DNA from: Paenibacillus brevis
Lineage (GTDB): Bacteria; Bacillota; Bacilli; Paenibacillales; Paenibacillaceae
Direction of reading: 5' to 3'
Assembly (NCBI RefSeq): GCF_018919145.1
Contig: NZ_JAHLQJ010000028.1
Location: forward strand, 1 to 47,297
Length of the DNA: 47,297 bases
Made by a program: the position numbers and the translations under genes. Below are positions 15,840-25,346 of the stretch, in pieces. Every line of letters starts with the position of its first letter. Within the stretch, counting starts at the first letter, position 1. The notes beneath the pieces were generated by a model, which did not search any database, was not told where the DNA came from, and saw only the letters and a list, made by a program, of their open reading frames with translations.

Positions 15840-16967
15840 CTATTCGTTATTCTTGCGGTTACGAAGAAACGTTGGAATGTCCAATTGATCGCTGCTTGCC
15901 TGATTTCCAAACGGACGCAACGTGGACGACGTACTGCGGGAATCAGCTGACTCAGCAGCAGCAGTGCCTGTGCCTGCACTCGTAGCCGGTTTGCGGTTAG
16001 GCAGCGAGCTTGCTTTATGCTCGAAGCCGGTAGCGATAACGGTCACCTTGATTTCTTCCTTCATATTCTCGTCAATGATCGCACCGAAGATCATGTTCAC
16101 TTCCGGATCGGAAGCGGAGATGACGATCTCAGCAGCTTCATTCACTTCATACAACGACAGATTCGCTCCGCCTGTAATATTCATAATTACGCCACGGGCT
16201 CCTTCGATCGAAGTTTCCAGCAACGGACTCATGATTGCTTTACGAGCCGCTTCAGCAGCACGGTTCTCGCCGGTAGCAAGACCGATGCCCATGAGCGCTG
16301 ATCCGCGCTCCGTCATAATCGTCTTCACGTCAGCAAAGTCGAGGTTGATCAGACCCGGTACAGCAATCAGGTCAGAAATACCTTGAACCGCCTGGCGCAA
16401 GACATTATCAGCTTCCCGGAATGCTTCCAGCATTGGAGTCTTCTTGTCAACAATCTCCAACAACCGGTCGTTCGGGATGACGATTAGCGTATCAACCTTT
16501 TCTTTCAACGCCTCGATTCCCAATTCGGCTTGCGAGGAACGCTTGCGTCCTTCAAAGGTAAACGGACGAGTCACGACCCCAACGGTTAAAGCGCCGCATT
16601 CTCTGGCGATCTCTGCAATGACAGGAGCTGCACCGGTTCCTGTACCCCCGCCCATGCCTGCCGTTACAAATACCATGTCCGCTCCCTTGAGCGTATTGGC
16701 AATCAAATCGCGGGATTCTTCAGCCGCCTTCTTGCCGACCTCGGGATTCGCTCCCGCGCCTAGTCCGCGGGTCAACTTGTCACCGATTTGAAGCTTATGC
16801 TCCGATTTAGCCAAATGCAGTGCCTGAGCATCCGTATTCACTGTGATGAATTCCACGCCCTGAACACCGTTCTCAATCATCCGGTTGACGGCATTGCTTC
16901 CGCCGCCGCCGACACCGATGACTTTTATTTGAGCCAAACTTTCCATTTCAAAATCAAATTCCAACAT
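15840..16967 (-). CDS. ftsZ: Cell division tubulin homologue FtsZ
   Basis: The 375-residue GTPase polymerises into the Z-ring. The tubulin signature GGGTGTG is at about residues 106-112, preceded by the nucleotide-binding GVGGGGSNAVNRM, with NLDFADV and the synergy-loop region later. The C-terminal linker is Ser/Thr/Ala-rich and ends in DIPTFLRNRKNNE, the conserved tail that binds FtsA, SepF and others. The ATG at 16967 was chosen for MLEFDFEMESLAQIKVIG; the seven residues encoded upstream lie in the ribosome-binding region. It follows ftsA by 66 bases and ends at a terminator. Confidence 0.97.
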   Translation of the reverse strand: MLEFDFEMESLAQIKVIGVGGGGSNAVNRMIENGVQGVEFITVNTDAQALHLAKSEHKLQIGDKLTRGLGAGANPEVGKKAAEESRDLIANTLKGADMVFVTAGMGGGTGTGAAPVIAEIARECGALTVGVVTRPFTFEGRKRSSQAELGIEALKEKVDTLIVIPNDRLLEIVDKKTPMLEAFREADNVLRQAVQGISDLIAVPGLINLDFADVKTIMTERGSALMGIGLATGENRAAEAARKAIMSPLLETSIEGARGVIMNITGGANLSLYEVNEAAEIVISASDPEVNMIFGAIIDENMKEEIKVTVIATGFEHKASSLPNRKPATSAGTGTAAAESADSRSTSSTLRPFGNQASSDQLDIPTFLRNRKNNE

Positions 16968-17033
16968 ACTCTCCCATCTCCCCCTCATTGTGCCTGGATG
17001 GCTCGTTCCTCGTGCTGATTCAAATAAGTTTGA

Positions 17034-18281
17034 CTATATGAATTCGCTAAATAATTTCTTAAGACGCTCCATGACGCCCGGTTTACTGGCGGTTTCCTGA
17101 TTCGCTGCCGGCTTCGGCCGGTTCGCAGATTTCTTCGCTCCCGTATTACGGACACGGATATTCTTGATAACCTTATACAAAATCCCCACACCGCTTGTAA
17201 ATCCAGGATCACGAACACCGATGTAATCCGGTACAGCGATTCTTACGGATGCAGCCAGTTCCTCCTGCGCAATCTTCAGCAGCCCAGGCATGGACACGGT
17301 ACCTCCCGTAAGAATATACCCTCCTGGCAGCTCGCTGTAACCAAGTCGCTTCACTTCTTGTCCAATCAATTGAAAAATCTCTTGAACGCGCGGCTCGGCA
17401 ATAGCTGCCAAATCCTCTTGGGTAAACTCCTTATCAACATTGCTGCCGATACGAGTTACTTTAAAAGTGACATCCGAAGCAGCATCGGCGATCGAAGCGC
17501 AGCCGTATTTCAGCTTCACCTTCTCCGCCTGATCTGTCAAGGTACGAAGCCCGTACGCGATGTCGTTCGTTATAAATTCCCCCCCGATCGGAAGCGTGGA
17601 TGTCGCTAGAATGGCCCCGTTCTCAAATGCTGCAATCGTCGTAGAGCCGGCCCCGATATCCACCAGGATGGCACCCATGCTCTTCTCGTCCTTAGACAAG
17701 GCAAGCTGTCCAGAACCCAGCGATAGAAGCACCAGATCGCGAACTTTCAGTCCCGACTTCTCCACACAGCGAAGCAGATTATGTATGGCCGTCTTGGCAC
17801 CAGTCACGATGGTGGCTTCCACCTCCAACCGAACTCCGATCATTCCCCGCGGATCCTGAATTCCTTCTAATCCGTCAACGATATACTGCTTGGCGACTAC
17901 ATCAATAATTTCACGTTCTGGTGGAAGTGCAATAACCTCCGCCGCCTTCAGAACGCGCTCAATATCCTCTTCACCGATTTCCCGGTCCTGATTCTGTACG
18001 GCTACAACTCCGTGGCTCGTTTGGAGTCCGATATGATTTCCCGATATACCGACGTATACTTCAGATATTTGAATACCCACCATACGCTCAGCATGGTCCA
18101 CAGCACTGCGGATGGACTGGACTGTCTGGTCAATATCTACAATCGCACCTTTGCGAATTCCTTCCGAGTCGGCAGATCCAACCCCAATAATATTAAAGGT
18201 TCCATTACTAATTTCACCGATAATAGCACGAACTTTGGATGTACCGATGTCCAAACTAACAATGATGTCATTGTTGCTCAA
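17034..18281 (-). CDS. ftsA: Cell division protein FtsA
   Basis: This 415-residue actin-like ATPase tethers FtsZ to the membrane. It shows the actin-fold phosphate loops VSLDIGTSKVRAIIGE and LVDIGAGSTTIAAF, the adenosine motif GGYILTGGTVSMPGL, and a C-terminal amphipathic helix (MERLKKLFSEFI) behind a Lys/Ala/Pro-rich linker. The start is a TTG at 18281: AGGAGG lies nine bases before it and the protein then begins MSNNDIIVSLDIGTS as in homologues. Eight further codons are open upstream but lie on the ribosome-binding site. A SigH-type promoter candidate is at 18342-18370. Confidence 0.95.
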   Translation of the reverse strand: MSNNDIIVSLDIGTSKVRAIIGEISNGTFNIIGVGSADSEGIRKGAIVDIDQTVQSIRSAVDHAERMVGIQISEVYVGISGNHIGLQTSHGVVAVQNQDREIGEEDIERVLKAAEVIALPPEREIIDVVAKQYIVDGLEGIQDPRGMIGVRLEVEATIVTGAKTAIHNLLRCVEKSGLKVRDLVLLSLGSGQLALSKDEKSMGAILVDIGAGSTTIAAFENGAILATSTLPIGGEFITNDIAYGLRTLTDQAEKVKLKYGCASIADAASDVTFKVTRIGSNVDKEFTQEDLAAIAEPRVQEIFQLIGQEVKRLGYSELPGGYILTGGTVSMPGLLKIAQEELAASVRIAVPDYIGVRDPGFTSGVGILYKVIKNIRVRNTGAKKSANRPKPAANQETASKPGVMERLKKLFSEFI

Positions 18282-18341
18282 GCCCTGGCACCTCCTATTT
18301 CCCATTAAAAATTATGATAATGCTGAAAACGTACACTCTAC

Positions 18342-18370
18342 TTATTCAACGCGGATGATTCTTTCCCTCT
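18342..18370 (-). promoter_or_regulatory. Candidate SigH-type promoter of ftsA-ftsZ
   Basis: On the minus strand AGAGGGAAA (18362-18370) matches the SigH -35 RnAGGAwWW at eight of nine positions, and GTTGAATAA (18342-18350) matches the -10 RnnGAATww fully, with an 11-base spacer. The ftsA TTG is about 60 bases downstream. In Bacillus subtilis ftsAZ also has a SigH promoter used at sporulation onset; the match here is by resemblance. Confidence 0.6.
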
Positions 18371-18468
18371 TTTTTCTACATTTTTTTTAGTTCCAAATTT
18401 TACTTGAAGGAGCATAAAAAAAACGCAGGCAGGAAACTAGCCCATAAAATGTATTTTATCATTGTTTG

Positions 18469-19239
18469 TCAGTCATGAGTAGTATCATTTTCATCCCCGT
18501 TCTCTACTTCCATCGCATCGAAGGGAACATAGGTGTCCGCCTCCAAAAGTGTGAGTAAGCCCGGGTCTTGGGAATCCATGATCATTCCCATGTATTCCGC
18601 TTTATCTTGCAGGACAGATATGGAAGAAATCACCTCAAAGCCTGAACGTGTATACATCTTGATACGATCCGGATATGAGACCGTTGGCGATGGTATGATC
18701 TCGGAAATATCCAATAGTAGGGCATCAGGAATATTCGCGAGCTTCATGCAAAGCTTTGACAAGTACGGATCCTTATCATCCCACCCCGTCAGAATCGGCT
18801 TGTCCATCAAGGTTGAACCGTTCGTCTGCGATACCTTCGTCCCATTGGCCAGAAGACCATTCACCTCGCCGGCATCCGTGAATTCATAGGCAACAACCGG
18901 GTGCTCCTTCACCAAGATATGGAGCTTGCCAGGGAAAGACTTGTCCACGGTCACCGTCTCGATGGAAGGCACCTCAGCTAATCTCCCTTCTATTTTCCCG
19001 TTGCTTGTCCCAAAATAGGGATCGCCCATCTGCACGCCTGCAATCTCCAGAAGTTCCTCATTGGAGTGATACGTATTGCCTTCAAACGTAATCTCCGAGA
19101 TTTTACTGAGCGAAGAACGGAAAAATAAAACGCAGAGCAGCACCAGAACCAATAAAAACAAAATCACAGCTACTTTGCGGCCGCCCTTTTTCTTGGGAGG
19201 AATCGGATTCTTCAATACAGGCACATTCGCTTTATGCAT
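18469..19239 (-). CDS. divIB: Cell division protein DivIB/FtsQ
   Basis: The 256-residue bitopic membrane protein has a short basic cytoplasmic tail (KNPIPPKKKGGRK), one membrane segment (about residues 23-41), and a POTRA domain (about 48-117, from ISEITFEGNTYHSNEELLEIAG) followed by the FtsQ/DivIB beta domain and an acidic tail. It forms a complex with FtsL and DivIC that controls septal peptidoglycan synthesis. GGAGAA lies before the ATG. It sits between murA and ftsA in the dcw cluster. Confidence 0.93.
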   Translation of the reverse strand: MHKANVPVLKNPIPPKKKGGRKVAVILFLLVLVLLCVLFFRSSLSKISEITFEGNTYHSNEELLEIAGVQMGDPYFGTSNGKIEGRLAEVPSIETVTVDKSFPGKLHILVKEHPVVAYEFTDAGEVNGLLANGTKVSQTNGSTLMDKPILTGWDDKDPYLSKLCMKLANIPDALLLDISEIIPSPTVSYPDRIKMYTRSGFEVISSISVLQDKAEYMGMIMDSQDPGLLTLLEADTYVPFDAMEVENGDENDTTHD

Positions 19240-19307
19240 ATCTATTCTCCGTCAAATGCTAGATTTGCCCTGGTTCCCCTCCGGGGAGGGGTCCCTCAGG
19301 CATGAGC

Positions 19308-20585
19308 TTAAGCCAGATCCAGCTTCATAGCCGGCGTCTGTCGATGCATCTTACCGCCTAGCCGTTGAAACATCAACTCGATCCGATCATATCCGCGATC
19401 GATATGGTGAATCTGTTCCACCACGGTCTTCCCTTGCGCAGCCAAGCCCGCAATGACAAGAGCGGCTCCGGCACGTAAATCCGTGGCCTCCACCGTGGCT
19501 CCGTACAATCTGGGAACACCTCGAATGAATGCCGTATTCAAATCTACTGAGATATCTGCGCCCATGCGGACAAGCTCGTCAACATGCTTGAATCTTCCTT
19601 CGAACACGGTCTCCTTCATCAGGGTCATTCCTTCGGCTAACGAGAGCAGAACCATGACTTGCGACTGGAGGTCGGTAGGAAAGGACGGATAGGGGGAAGT
19701 AACGATCCGGTCAACTGCCTTGGGCCTCCCACTACTGCTTACGGTAATTATATCATCGCAGATCCCGATTTGAACACCGGCACGGCGCAGGACATGGATC
19801 AGGGAGGTTAGATGTACAGGATTGGCATTTGTGAGCCGAACTGTTCCCCGGGTAGCAGCCGCAGCAATCATTACCGTTCCCGCGACAATACGGTCAGGAA
19901 TAATCTCATACTCGCAAGGAGTAAGCTTGTCGACTCCCCGAATGGTTATCGTGTCCGTGCCCGCGCCTATGATGCTGGCTCCGAGTTCATTCAGGAAACG
20001 CTGCAGATCCTGAATTTCCGGCTCCCTCGCCGCATTTGTAATTACGGTTGTCCCTTCAGCCGTTGCAGCAGCCATCATAATGTTCTCGGTGGCACCCACA
20101 CTCGGGAAGTCCAGATGAATATCGCAGCCCTTCAGTCTGGAAGCTCTGCACCAAAGCTGATTGTCCTGCTCTTCAATCACGGCACCCAGTGCAGACAGCC
20201 CTTTCAGGTGCAGATCGATCTTGCGCTCTCCAATGGCACAACCACCCGGCTGATAGATACATACCTCACCGAATCTGGCCAGAAGCGGGCCCATCAAAAA
20301 AATAGAGGAACGCATCAGCTTCATCAACTGCTCCGGAACATGACTTGAGTCAGCCCCTGACGTGTCCACGGTCACAAGATCATCTCGCTGCATCGCTAAA
20401 CAGCCTAATGCATTCAAAATCTCAAGCATCACTTCAATATCCAGCAGACGGGGAACATTGCGCAGCTGAATCTTGCCTTCCGTCAACAAGGTAGCCGCCA
20501 GAATCGGCAGGGCAGCATTTTTCGCTCCATGGATACGTATGGATCCTGATAGGGGTTGCCCGCCTTCAATCACCAATTTGTCCAA
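19308..20585 (-). CDS. murA: UDP-N-acetylglucosamine 1-carboxyvinyltransferase MurA
   Basis: The 425-residue enzyme transfers enolpyruvate from PEP to UDP-GlcNAc, the first committed step of peptidoglycan synthesis. The N-terminal GGQPLSGSIRIHGAKNAALPILAA is intact, and the fosfomycin-binding Cys is Cys116 in PGGCAIGERKIDLHL. The start is TTG at 20585, preceded by GGAGGTG at short spacing; the long open frame to 20762 overlaps murB and is not used. Firmicutes often carry two MurA enzymes, so another copy elsewhere is possible. Confidence 0.95.
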   Translation of the reverse strand: MDKLVIEGGQPLSGSIRIHGAKNAALPILAATLLTEGKIQLRNVPRLLDIEVMLEILNALGCLAMQRDDLVTVDTSGADSSHVPEQLMKLMRSSIFLMGPLLARFGEVCIYQPGGCAIGERKIDLHLKGLSALGAVIEEQDNQLWCRASRLKGCDIHLDFPSVGATENIMMAAATAEGTTVITNAAREPEIQDLQRFLNELGASIIGAGTDTITIRGVDKLTPCEYEIIPDRIVAGTVMIAAAATRGTVRLTNANPVHLTSLIHVLRRAGVQIGICDDIITVSSSGRPKAVDRIVTSPYPSFPTDLQSQVMVLLSLAEGMTLMKETVFEGRFKHVDELVRMGADISVDLNTAFIRGVPRLYGATVEATDLRAGAALVIAGLAAQGKTVVEQIHHIDRGYDRIELMFQRLGGKMHRQTPAMKLDLA

Positions 20586-20601
20586 TGTATCACCTCCGAG
20601 T

Positions 20602-21507
20602 TTAACGTTCGCCCACGAAGAATACCTCCGGTACCAATGCAATGTCGTATTCAGACAAGATGGTGGCCTTAATGATCTCCATGAGCTCAAGAACGTTCTC
20701 TGCTGTTGCTTGCCCGGTATTGACGATGAAATTGGCGTGCAGCGTAGAAACCTCGGCTCCACCTACGCTTCGCCCCTTCAAGCCGGCGGATTCGATCAGC
20801 CTTGCGGCATAGTCGCCCGGAGGATTGCGGAATACGCTCCCTGCGCAAGGCTGCTGCAGCGGCTGGGTCTTTCTGCGGCGGTCTTTGTAGGTGGCCATGG
20901 CAGCCGCGATCTCAAGTCGGTCGCCTTCGCTCAGCACGAAACGGGCTTCTGCAACAATGCCGCGTTGGTCATGCAGGAGGGAGTGACGATAGCTGAAATC
21001 CATGTCTTCGCTTGTGTAAGTAACCAATTCACCTGTCTCCAAAACAATATCAGCAGATTTGAATATACGTGACACATCGGACCCATGTGCGCCGGCATTC
21101 ATGTACACAGCTCCGCCTACCGTTCCGGGAACACCCGCAGCGAATTCCAGACCGGTCAGGCCTTGCTTGCCTGCCATTACGCTCAGTCTGACAAAGGAGG
21201 CTGCTCCCCCGGCTGTAACCGCGCTGCCGTCGAACCGGATATCCTCGAACGCTTTGCCCAGACGAATGACAACGCCGCGGATTCCTTTGTCCGATACAAG
21301 CATGTTGGAGCCCTTGCCAATTGTCATCCAGGGAATTTGTTCTTCCCGAAGCTGGCGGATCAGAGAGAGAAGTTGAGCTTTCGTGTCAGGTACGATCATC
21401 GCATCTGCTGGTCCGCCAATCTTCCAGGTCGTATACTTGGACATCGGCTCGTTCGGCAAGATTGCACCGACCTCTTGTTCTGATAGTTTAGAAATCCACT
21501 GCTGCAT
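20602..21507 (-). CDS. murB: UDP-N-acetylenolpyruvoylglucosamine reductase MurB
   Basis: The 301-residue FAD- and NADPH-dependent enzyme reduces UDP-GlcNAc-enolpyruvate to UDP-MurNAc. FAD-binding segments are TTWKIGGPADAM, IGKGSNMLVSDKGIRGVVI and GLEFAAGVPGTVGGAVYMNAGAHG; the catalytic serine is in CAGSVFRNP and the C-terminal Glu in ALVPEVFFVG. Its length and lack of the Tyr loop place it with the shorter type II MurB. It precedes murA by 16 bases. Confidence 0.95.
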   Translation of the reverse strand: MQQWISKLSEQEVGAILPNEPMSKYTTWKIGGPADAMIVPDTKAQLLSLIRQLREEQIPWMTIGKGSNMLVSDKGIRGVVIRLGKAFEDIRFDGSAVTAGGAASFVRLSVMAGKQGLTGLEFAAGVPGTVGGAVYMNAGAHGSDVSRIFKSADIVLETGELVTYTSEDMDFSYRHSLLHDQRGIVAEARFVLSEGDRLEIAAAMATYKDRRRKTQPLQQPCAGSVFRNPPGDYAARLIESAGLKGRSVGGAEVSTLHANFIVNTGQATAENVLELMEIIKATILSEYDIALVPEVFFVGER

Positions 21508-21649
21508 CGCAAATCCCTCCTGTTGATGTTACCGGTACAGCGCCGGCGCTATAAATCCATGCAAGCGTCAGGGTGTCACGAATTATACGGTATCTTATGC
21601 CCAGGGGCACAGGAGTGTGACACCAGCCCAGATCGCTTGAAGGACAGAC

Positions 21650-22768
21650 TTATTTATGCTTGCTAGTACTTGCCAGTCGTTGTAGTTCGGCAACCAGCAG
21701 CTGGGCAGAATCAGGCTTGCCCAGCCCCTTCGAAGCTGCAGACATCCCCGCATGATGCTCGGGGCTCTGCATAATATCCTGAATCGACCGGAACAATCCC
21801 TGTCCGCTGAGCTCCGGCTCCAGAATAACACTCGCAGCACCGGCTTTTTCCAGCATTCTCGCATTTTTCTCTTGATGGTTATTGGTAACGTTCGGAGACG
21901 GGATCAGGATCGAAGGCAATCCTAATGAAGTGATCTCCGCCAAAAAGGACGCTCCTGCCCGGTTCACGATCAGAGAGGTGGCTGCAAGCACCTCCGGCAT
22001 ATTATGGACGTAAGGCAACACCTTCAGATTGCCGGGCAGCTGTCCCAGCTTGCCGGCAATTGCTTCACGGGTCGAATCGTAATAGCTGTCTCCGGTGACA
22101 TAAACAAAAGAAAGATGGCCCAGCTTCGGCAGCTCCGAAGCCATTTCGACCATCGCCTCATTAATTGCCTTGGCTCCGCGGCTGCCGCCGACCACAAGAA
22201 TGATCTTGCTGCCATCAGGTAAACCCAGGCTTTCAAAGCCCATCCGCTTATCCGCAGCATGTACAACGGTTGCCCGTGGATTTCCTGTATAAATGACCCG
22301 TCTGGCCCCAGAGAAAGCAGACTCCGAGCCTTCGAAGCTTACTGCGATGGTAGAGACGTATTTGCTAAGAAACTTGTTGGTTAATCCGGGAACCGCATTC
22401 TGTTCATGAATGACAGTTGGAATGCCCAGCTTGGCTGCCGCATACACAACCGGTCCACAGACATACCCGCCTGTTCCGACCACAACATCGGGCTTGAATT
22501 CCTTAAGCATCTGCTTGGAACTGCGCACACCTTTCAAGAAACGCATCACGGTCTTGACATTGTCCACCGACAGCTTCCGCCGGAACCCGGTAATATCGAT
22601 TGCCCGGAAGGGCAATCCCGATTTGGGAACGATAGAGCTTTCAAGCCCCCGTTGTCCACCTATATATAGAAATTCTGAAGCGGAATCCTCCGCTGCGCAT
22701 TGGGCGGCTACGGCAAGAGCGGGATAAATATGCCCCCCCGTGCCTCCGCCGCTAAGAACGACGCGCAT
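21650..22768 (-). CDS. murG: MurG, lipid II-forming GlcNAc transferase
   Basis: The 372-residue GT-B glycosyltransferase adds GlcNAc to lipid I at the cytoplasmic membrane face. The N-terminal GGGTGGHIYPALAVA, the FKPDVVVGTGGYVCGPV loop, VVGGSRGAKAINEA and the donor-site region ILIPSPNVTNNHQEKNARMLEKAGAA are present. The ATG at 22768 is preceded by GAGGTGAGA, which overlaps the spoVE stop region. A 142-bp non-coding stretch separates it from murB. Confidence 0.95.
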   Translation of the reverse strand: MRVVLSGGGTGGHIYPALAVAAQCAAEDSASEFLYIGGQRGLESSIVPKSGLPFRAIDITGFRRKLSVDNVKTVMRFLKGVRSSKQMLKEFKPDVVVGTGGYVCGPVVYAAAKLGIPTVIHEQNAVPGLTNKFLSKYVSTIAVSFEGSESAFSGARRVIYTGNPRATVVHAADKRMGFESLGLPDGSKIILVVGGSRGAKAINEAMVEMASELPKLGHLSFVYVTGDSYYDSTREAIAGKLGQLPGNLKVLPYVHNMPEVLAATSLIVNRAGASFLAEITSLGLPSILIPSPNVTNNHQEKNARMLEKAGAASVILEPELSGQGLFRSIQDIMQSPEHHAGMSAASKGLGKPDSAQLLVAELQRLASTSKHK

Positions 22769-22772
22769 AATC

Positions 22773-23870
22773 TCACCTCGCATAACGGGATAAATTAAGT
22801 AAAATGCCGAGTGCAGTCAGCATCAGGGTCAGGGAAGACCCCCCATAGCTGATAAGCGGCAGCGTAATTCCGGTGACAGGCATCAGACCGATGACGACGC
22901 CTATGTTGATAACAACCTGAACCCCCACCATACCAACGATCCCTACCGCAAGCAAGCTGCCGAACATATCTTCGACCGTCATAGCGACCCTCATGCCTCT
23001 CCATATTAATATCAAGAAGAGCATCAGGACAAGCAGACCGCCGATAAAGCCCAGTTCTTCAGCCAAAATCGAGAAGATAAAATCCGTCTGCGGCTCCGGC
23101 ACATAGCTGTATTTCTGCCGGCTCATGCCTAGCCCCAATCCAGCCAATCCTCCTGGACCAATCGCATAGAGCGATTGAATGATCTGGTAACCTGCCCCGA
23201 GCGGGTCGGACCAAGGATCAAGGAACGCTGTAATTCGCTGCAGCCGGTAAGGAGCCGCCAAGATAAGCCCGACAAAACCGGCAGCCCCCACCGCAGCAAG
23301 CCCTGCCAGATGCCGAATCTTTGCGCCCGCTGTAAAGACGATCAACAGAGCAGCGCCAAGCATCACGGTCCCGGTGCCGAGATCGGGCTGAAGCATGATC
23401 AGGCCGAAGGCAAGTCCGATGACGCCCAGCGGGGGCAGTAGCCCCCTCGTAAAATGAATGATTCTGTAATCTTCTTTACTTAGCCAATAGGATAGAAACA
23501 GAATCATGCCCAGCTTCATGAACTCCGAAGGCTGGATGCCAAAGGAGCTGATTCCTAACCAGCTTCGGGCTCCTCCCCGGACAACTCCAATTCCCGGAAT
23601 CAGCACGATCACCAGCAGAGCAAAGCATACGAGGAGCAAAGGCTTGGCATATTTTTTCAGTACCCGATAATCCAGATTCATCGTAAAGAACATCGCAATC
23701 AAGCCTAGCACTGCAAACAATAACTGACGCTTGACAAAGTAGAATGAATCGCCGTAATCATGGAACGCGAGCACCGAGCCCGCACTATACACCATTATAA
23801 TCCCTATTGTCAGTAAACCGAGTATGCTGGCCAGTAACCAGAAATCCGGTGCCGAGCGGCCCTTGACCAT
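22773..23870 (-). CDS. spoVE: SpoVE/FtsW-type SEDS glycosyltransferase
   Basis: The 365-residue protein has about ten membrane segments of the SEDS family, which polymerise lipid II with a partner class B PBP. Conserved parts are GGARSWLGISSFGIQPSEFMKLG, the catalytic-region LMLQPDLGTGTV, and PVTGITLPLISYGGSSL. In this place in the Bacillus cluster the gene is spoVE (spore cortex); FtsW is the division paralogue, and the sequence alone does not tell me which role applies. ATG at 23870 has AAAAGGTG upstream; the GTG at 23882 is less likely. SpoVD, a known SpoVE partner, is encoded in the same cluster. Confidence 0.88.
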   Translation of the reverse strand: MVKGRSAPDFWLLASILGLLTIGIIMVYSAGSVLAFHDYGDSFYFVKRQLLFAVLGLIAMFFTMNLDYRVLKKYAKPLLLVCFALLVIVLIPGIGVVRGGARSWLGISSFGIQPSEFMKLGMILFLSYWLSKEDYRIIHFTRGLLPPLGVIGLAFGLIMLQPDLGTGTVMLGAALLIVFTAGAKIRHLAGLAAVGAAGFVGLILAAPYRLQRITAFLDPWSDPLGAGYQIIQSLYAIGPGGLAGLGLGMSRQKYSYVPEPQTDFIFSILAEELGFIGGLLVLMLFLILIWRGMRVAMTVEDMFGSLLAVGIVGMVGVQVVINIGVVIGLMPVTGITLPLISYGGSSLTLMLTALGILLNLSRYAR

Positions 23871-23919
23871 CGTGGATGCCACCTTTTCACATGAAGTAGG
23901 GGCTTTTCCACCCCCCTAC

Positions 23920-25344
23920 TTAAAGGGTATGCACCGCCTCTTTAAAAATGCGTCCACGCTCTTCATAGGAAGAGAACATGTCCCAGCTGGCACAGGCAGG
24001 CGAGAGCAGCACGATATCTCCCTTTTCAGCCAGTCCAGCGGCCTGTTGAAGCGCAGTACGAAGCGTGTTGGCGGCACTCTCATCATTATCGACCAACACT
24101 ACTTTTGCTAGACCGGCCAGACTCGCGACATGACCTATTTTCTCTTTGGTCTGTCCCAGTGCTATGACAGCCTTCACCTTGTTTTGCAAGGCAGGGAGCA
24201 GCTCCATATAATCAGATCCGCGGTCAAGTCCTCCGGCGATTAGGACAATCGGCTCGGACAGCGCATTTAACGCCGTCACCGTAGCCTTCGAATTGGTCGC
24301 CTTCGAATTGTTATAGTAAGTGATACCATACTTATTGGCTACGAACTCCAATCGATGCTCTACGCCTCGGAATGTGCGAAGCGGTTCAATCAGAGCATCC
24401 GGCTCCGCCCCTGCCGCTACAGAGGCAGCAATTGCCGCCAAGGCATTCCCTATGTTGAATCTTCCCGGCAGCATAAGCTCGCTCACATCAATGATGGAAT
24501 GCTCCATGCCATCCTTATCCCGGTAGATGATAGATCTGCTCAGCCCGTCATCTCCTTCAGACATATAGGAGGGGCGTACGAATACTCCAGGAACCGCAAG
24601 CTCCTCTGTGAGCGAGAATGGAAGGAGCCGAGCCTTCAGATACGGAACCAGCTGCCGGCAGACCGGATCATCCCAATTGATGACTGCTGTATCCTCCGCC
24701 CTCTGATTCGCAAACAGCTTGGACTTCGAGCTGATGTAATCCTCCATCGTTCCGTGATAGTCGAGATGCGTCTCTGCCACATTCAGCAGCACGGCAATTG
24801 CAGGCCGAAATGCTTGAGTTCCTTTTAGCTGGAAGCTGCTAAGCTCAACAACCAAACAATCGTCGGGCTTGGCAGACTCAGCAGCTGCGCAAAGCGGCGT
24901 GCCGATATTTCCGGCTACGATGGGCTTCATTCCTGCTGCAGCCAGCATTTCTCCGATCCAGGTGGTCGTTGTCGTCTTTCCGTTGGAGCCGGTAATTCCG
25001 ATGATGGGAGCCGCAGTCAAATGGCAGGCGACCTCAACCTCGGTTACGACCTCGATTCCGAGCTCAAGCGCGCGAACCACTGGAGGCGCACTGTACGGAA
25101 TCCCCGGATTTTTTACCAGCAGCTTCACCTCAGGATGAATCAAGCCGTCTGGATGTCCGCCGCATACAACAGAAATGCCCAAAGCTTCCAGTTCGGATGC
25201 TTCGGGACTCTCTTCTCTTGCCTTTTTATCATTCACTGTAACAATTGCCCCATATTGATGCAGGGTCTTTGCGACCTGTACGCCGCTCTTCGCTAAACCG
25301 AGGACGACAACCTGCCGCCCGCGGTAATCCTCTGGATGATTCAT
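23920..25344 (-). CDS. murD: UDP-N-acetylmuramoylalanine-D-glutamate ligase MurD
   Basis: The 474-residue Mur ligase adds D-glutamate to UDP-MurNAc-L-Ala. The N-terminal Rossmann domain (VVVLGLAKSGVQVAKTLHQYG) binds the uridine, the ATP loop GITGSNGKTTTTTWIGE is at about 113-129, and the C-terminal domain has HRLEFVANKYGITYYNNSKATN. The ATG at 25344 begins three bases after the mraY stop, with AAGGGG upstream; the longer open frame overlaps mraY. Confidence 0.95.
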   Translation of the reverse strand: MNHPEDYRGRQVVVLGLAKSGVQVAKTLHQYGAIVTVNDKKAREESPEASELEALGISVVCGGHPDGLIHPEVKLLVKNPGIPYSAPPVVRALELGIEVVTEVEVACHLTAAPIIGITGSNGKTTTTTWIGEMLAAAGMKPIVAGNIGTPLCAAAESAKPDDCLVVELSSFQLKGTQAFRPAIAVLLNVAETHLDYHGTMEDYISSKSKLFANQRAEDTAVINWDDPVCRQLVPYLKARLLPFSLTEELAVPGVFVRPSYMSEGDDGLSRSIIYRDKDGMEHSIIDVSELMLPGRFNIGNALAAIAASVAAGAEPDALIEPLRTFRGVEHRLEFVANKYGITYYNNSKATNSKATVTALNALSEPIVLIAGGLDRGSDYMELLPALQNKVKAVIALGQTKEKIGHVASLAGLAKVVLVDNDESAANTLRTALQQAAGLAEKGDIVLLSPACASWDMFSSYEERGRIFKEAVHTL

Positions 25345-25346
25345 TC

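Noticed and set aside
18400..18468. T-rich sequence after divIB as a terminator
   Set aside because: The minus strand has a long T-run but only a four-pair stem before it, too weak to call.
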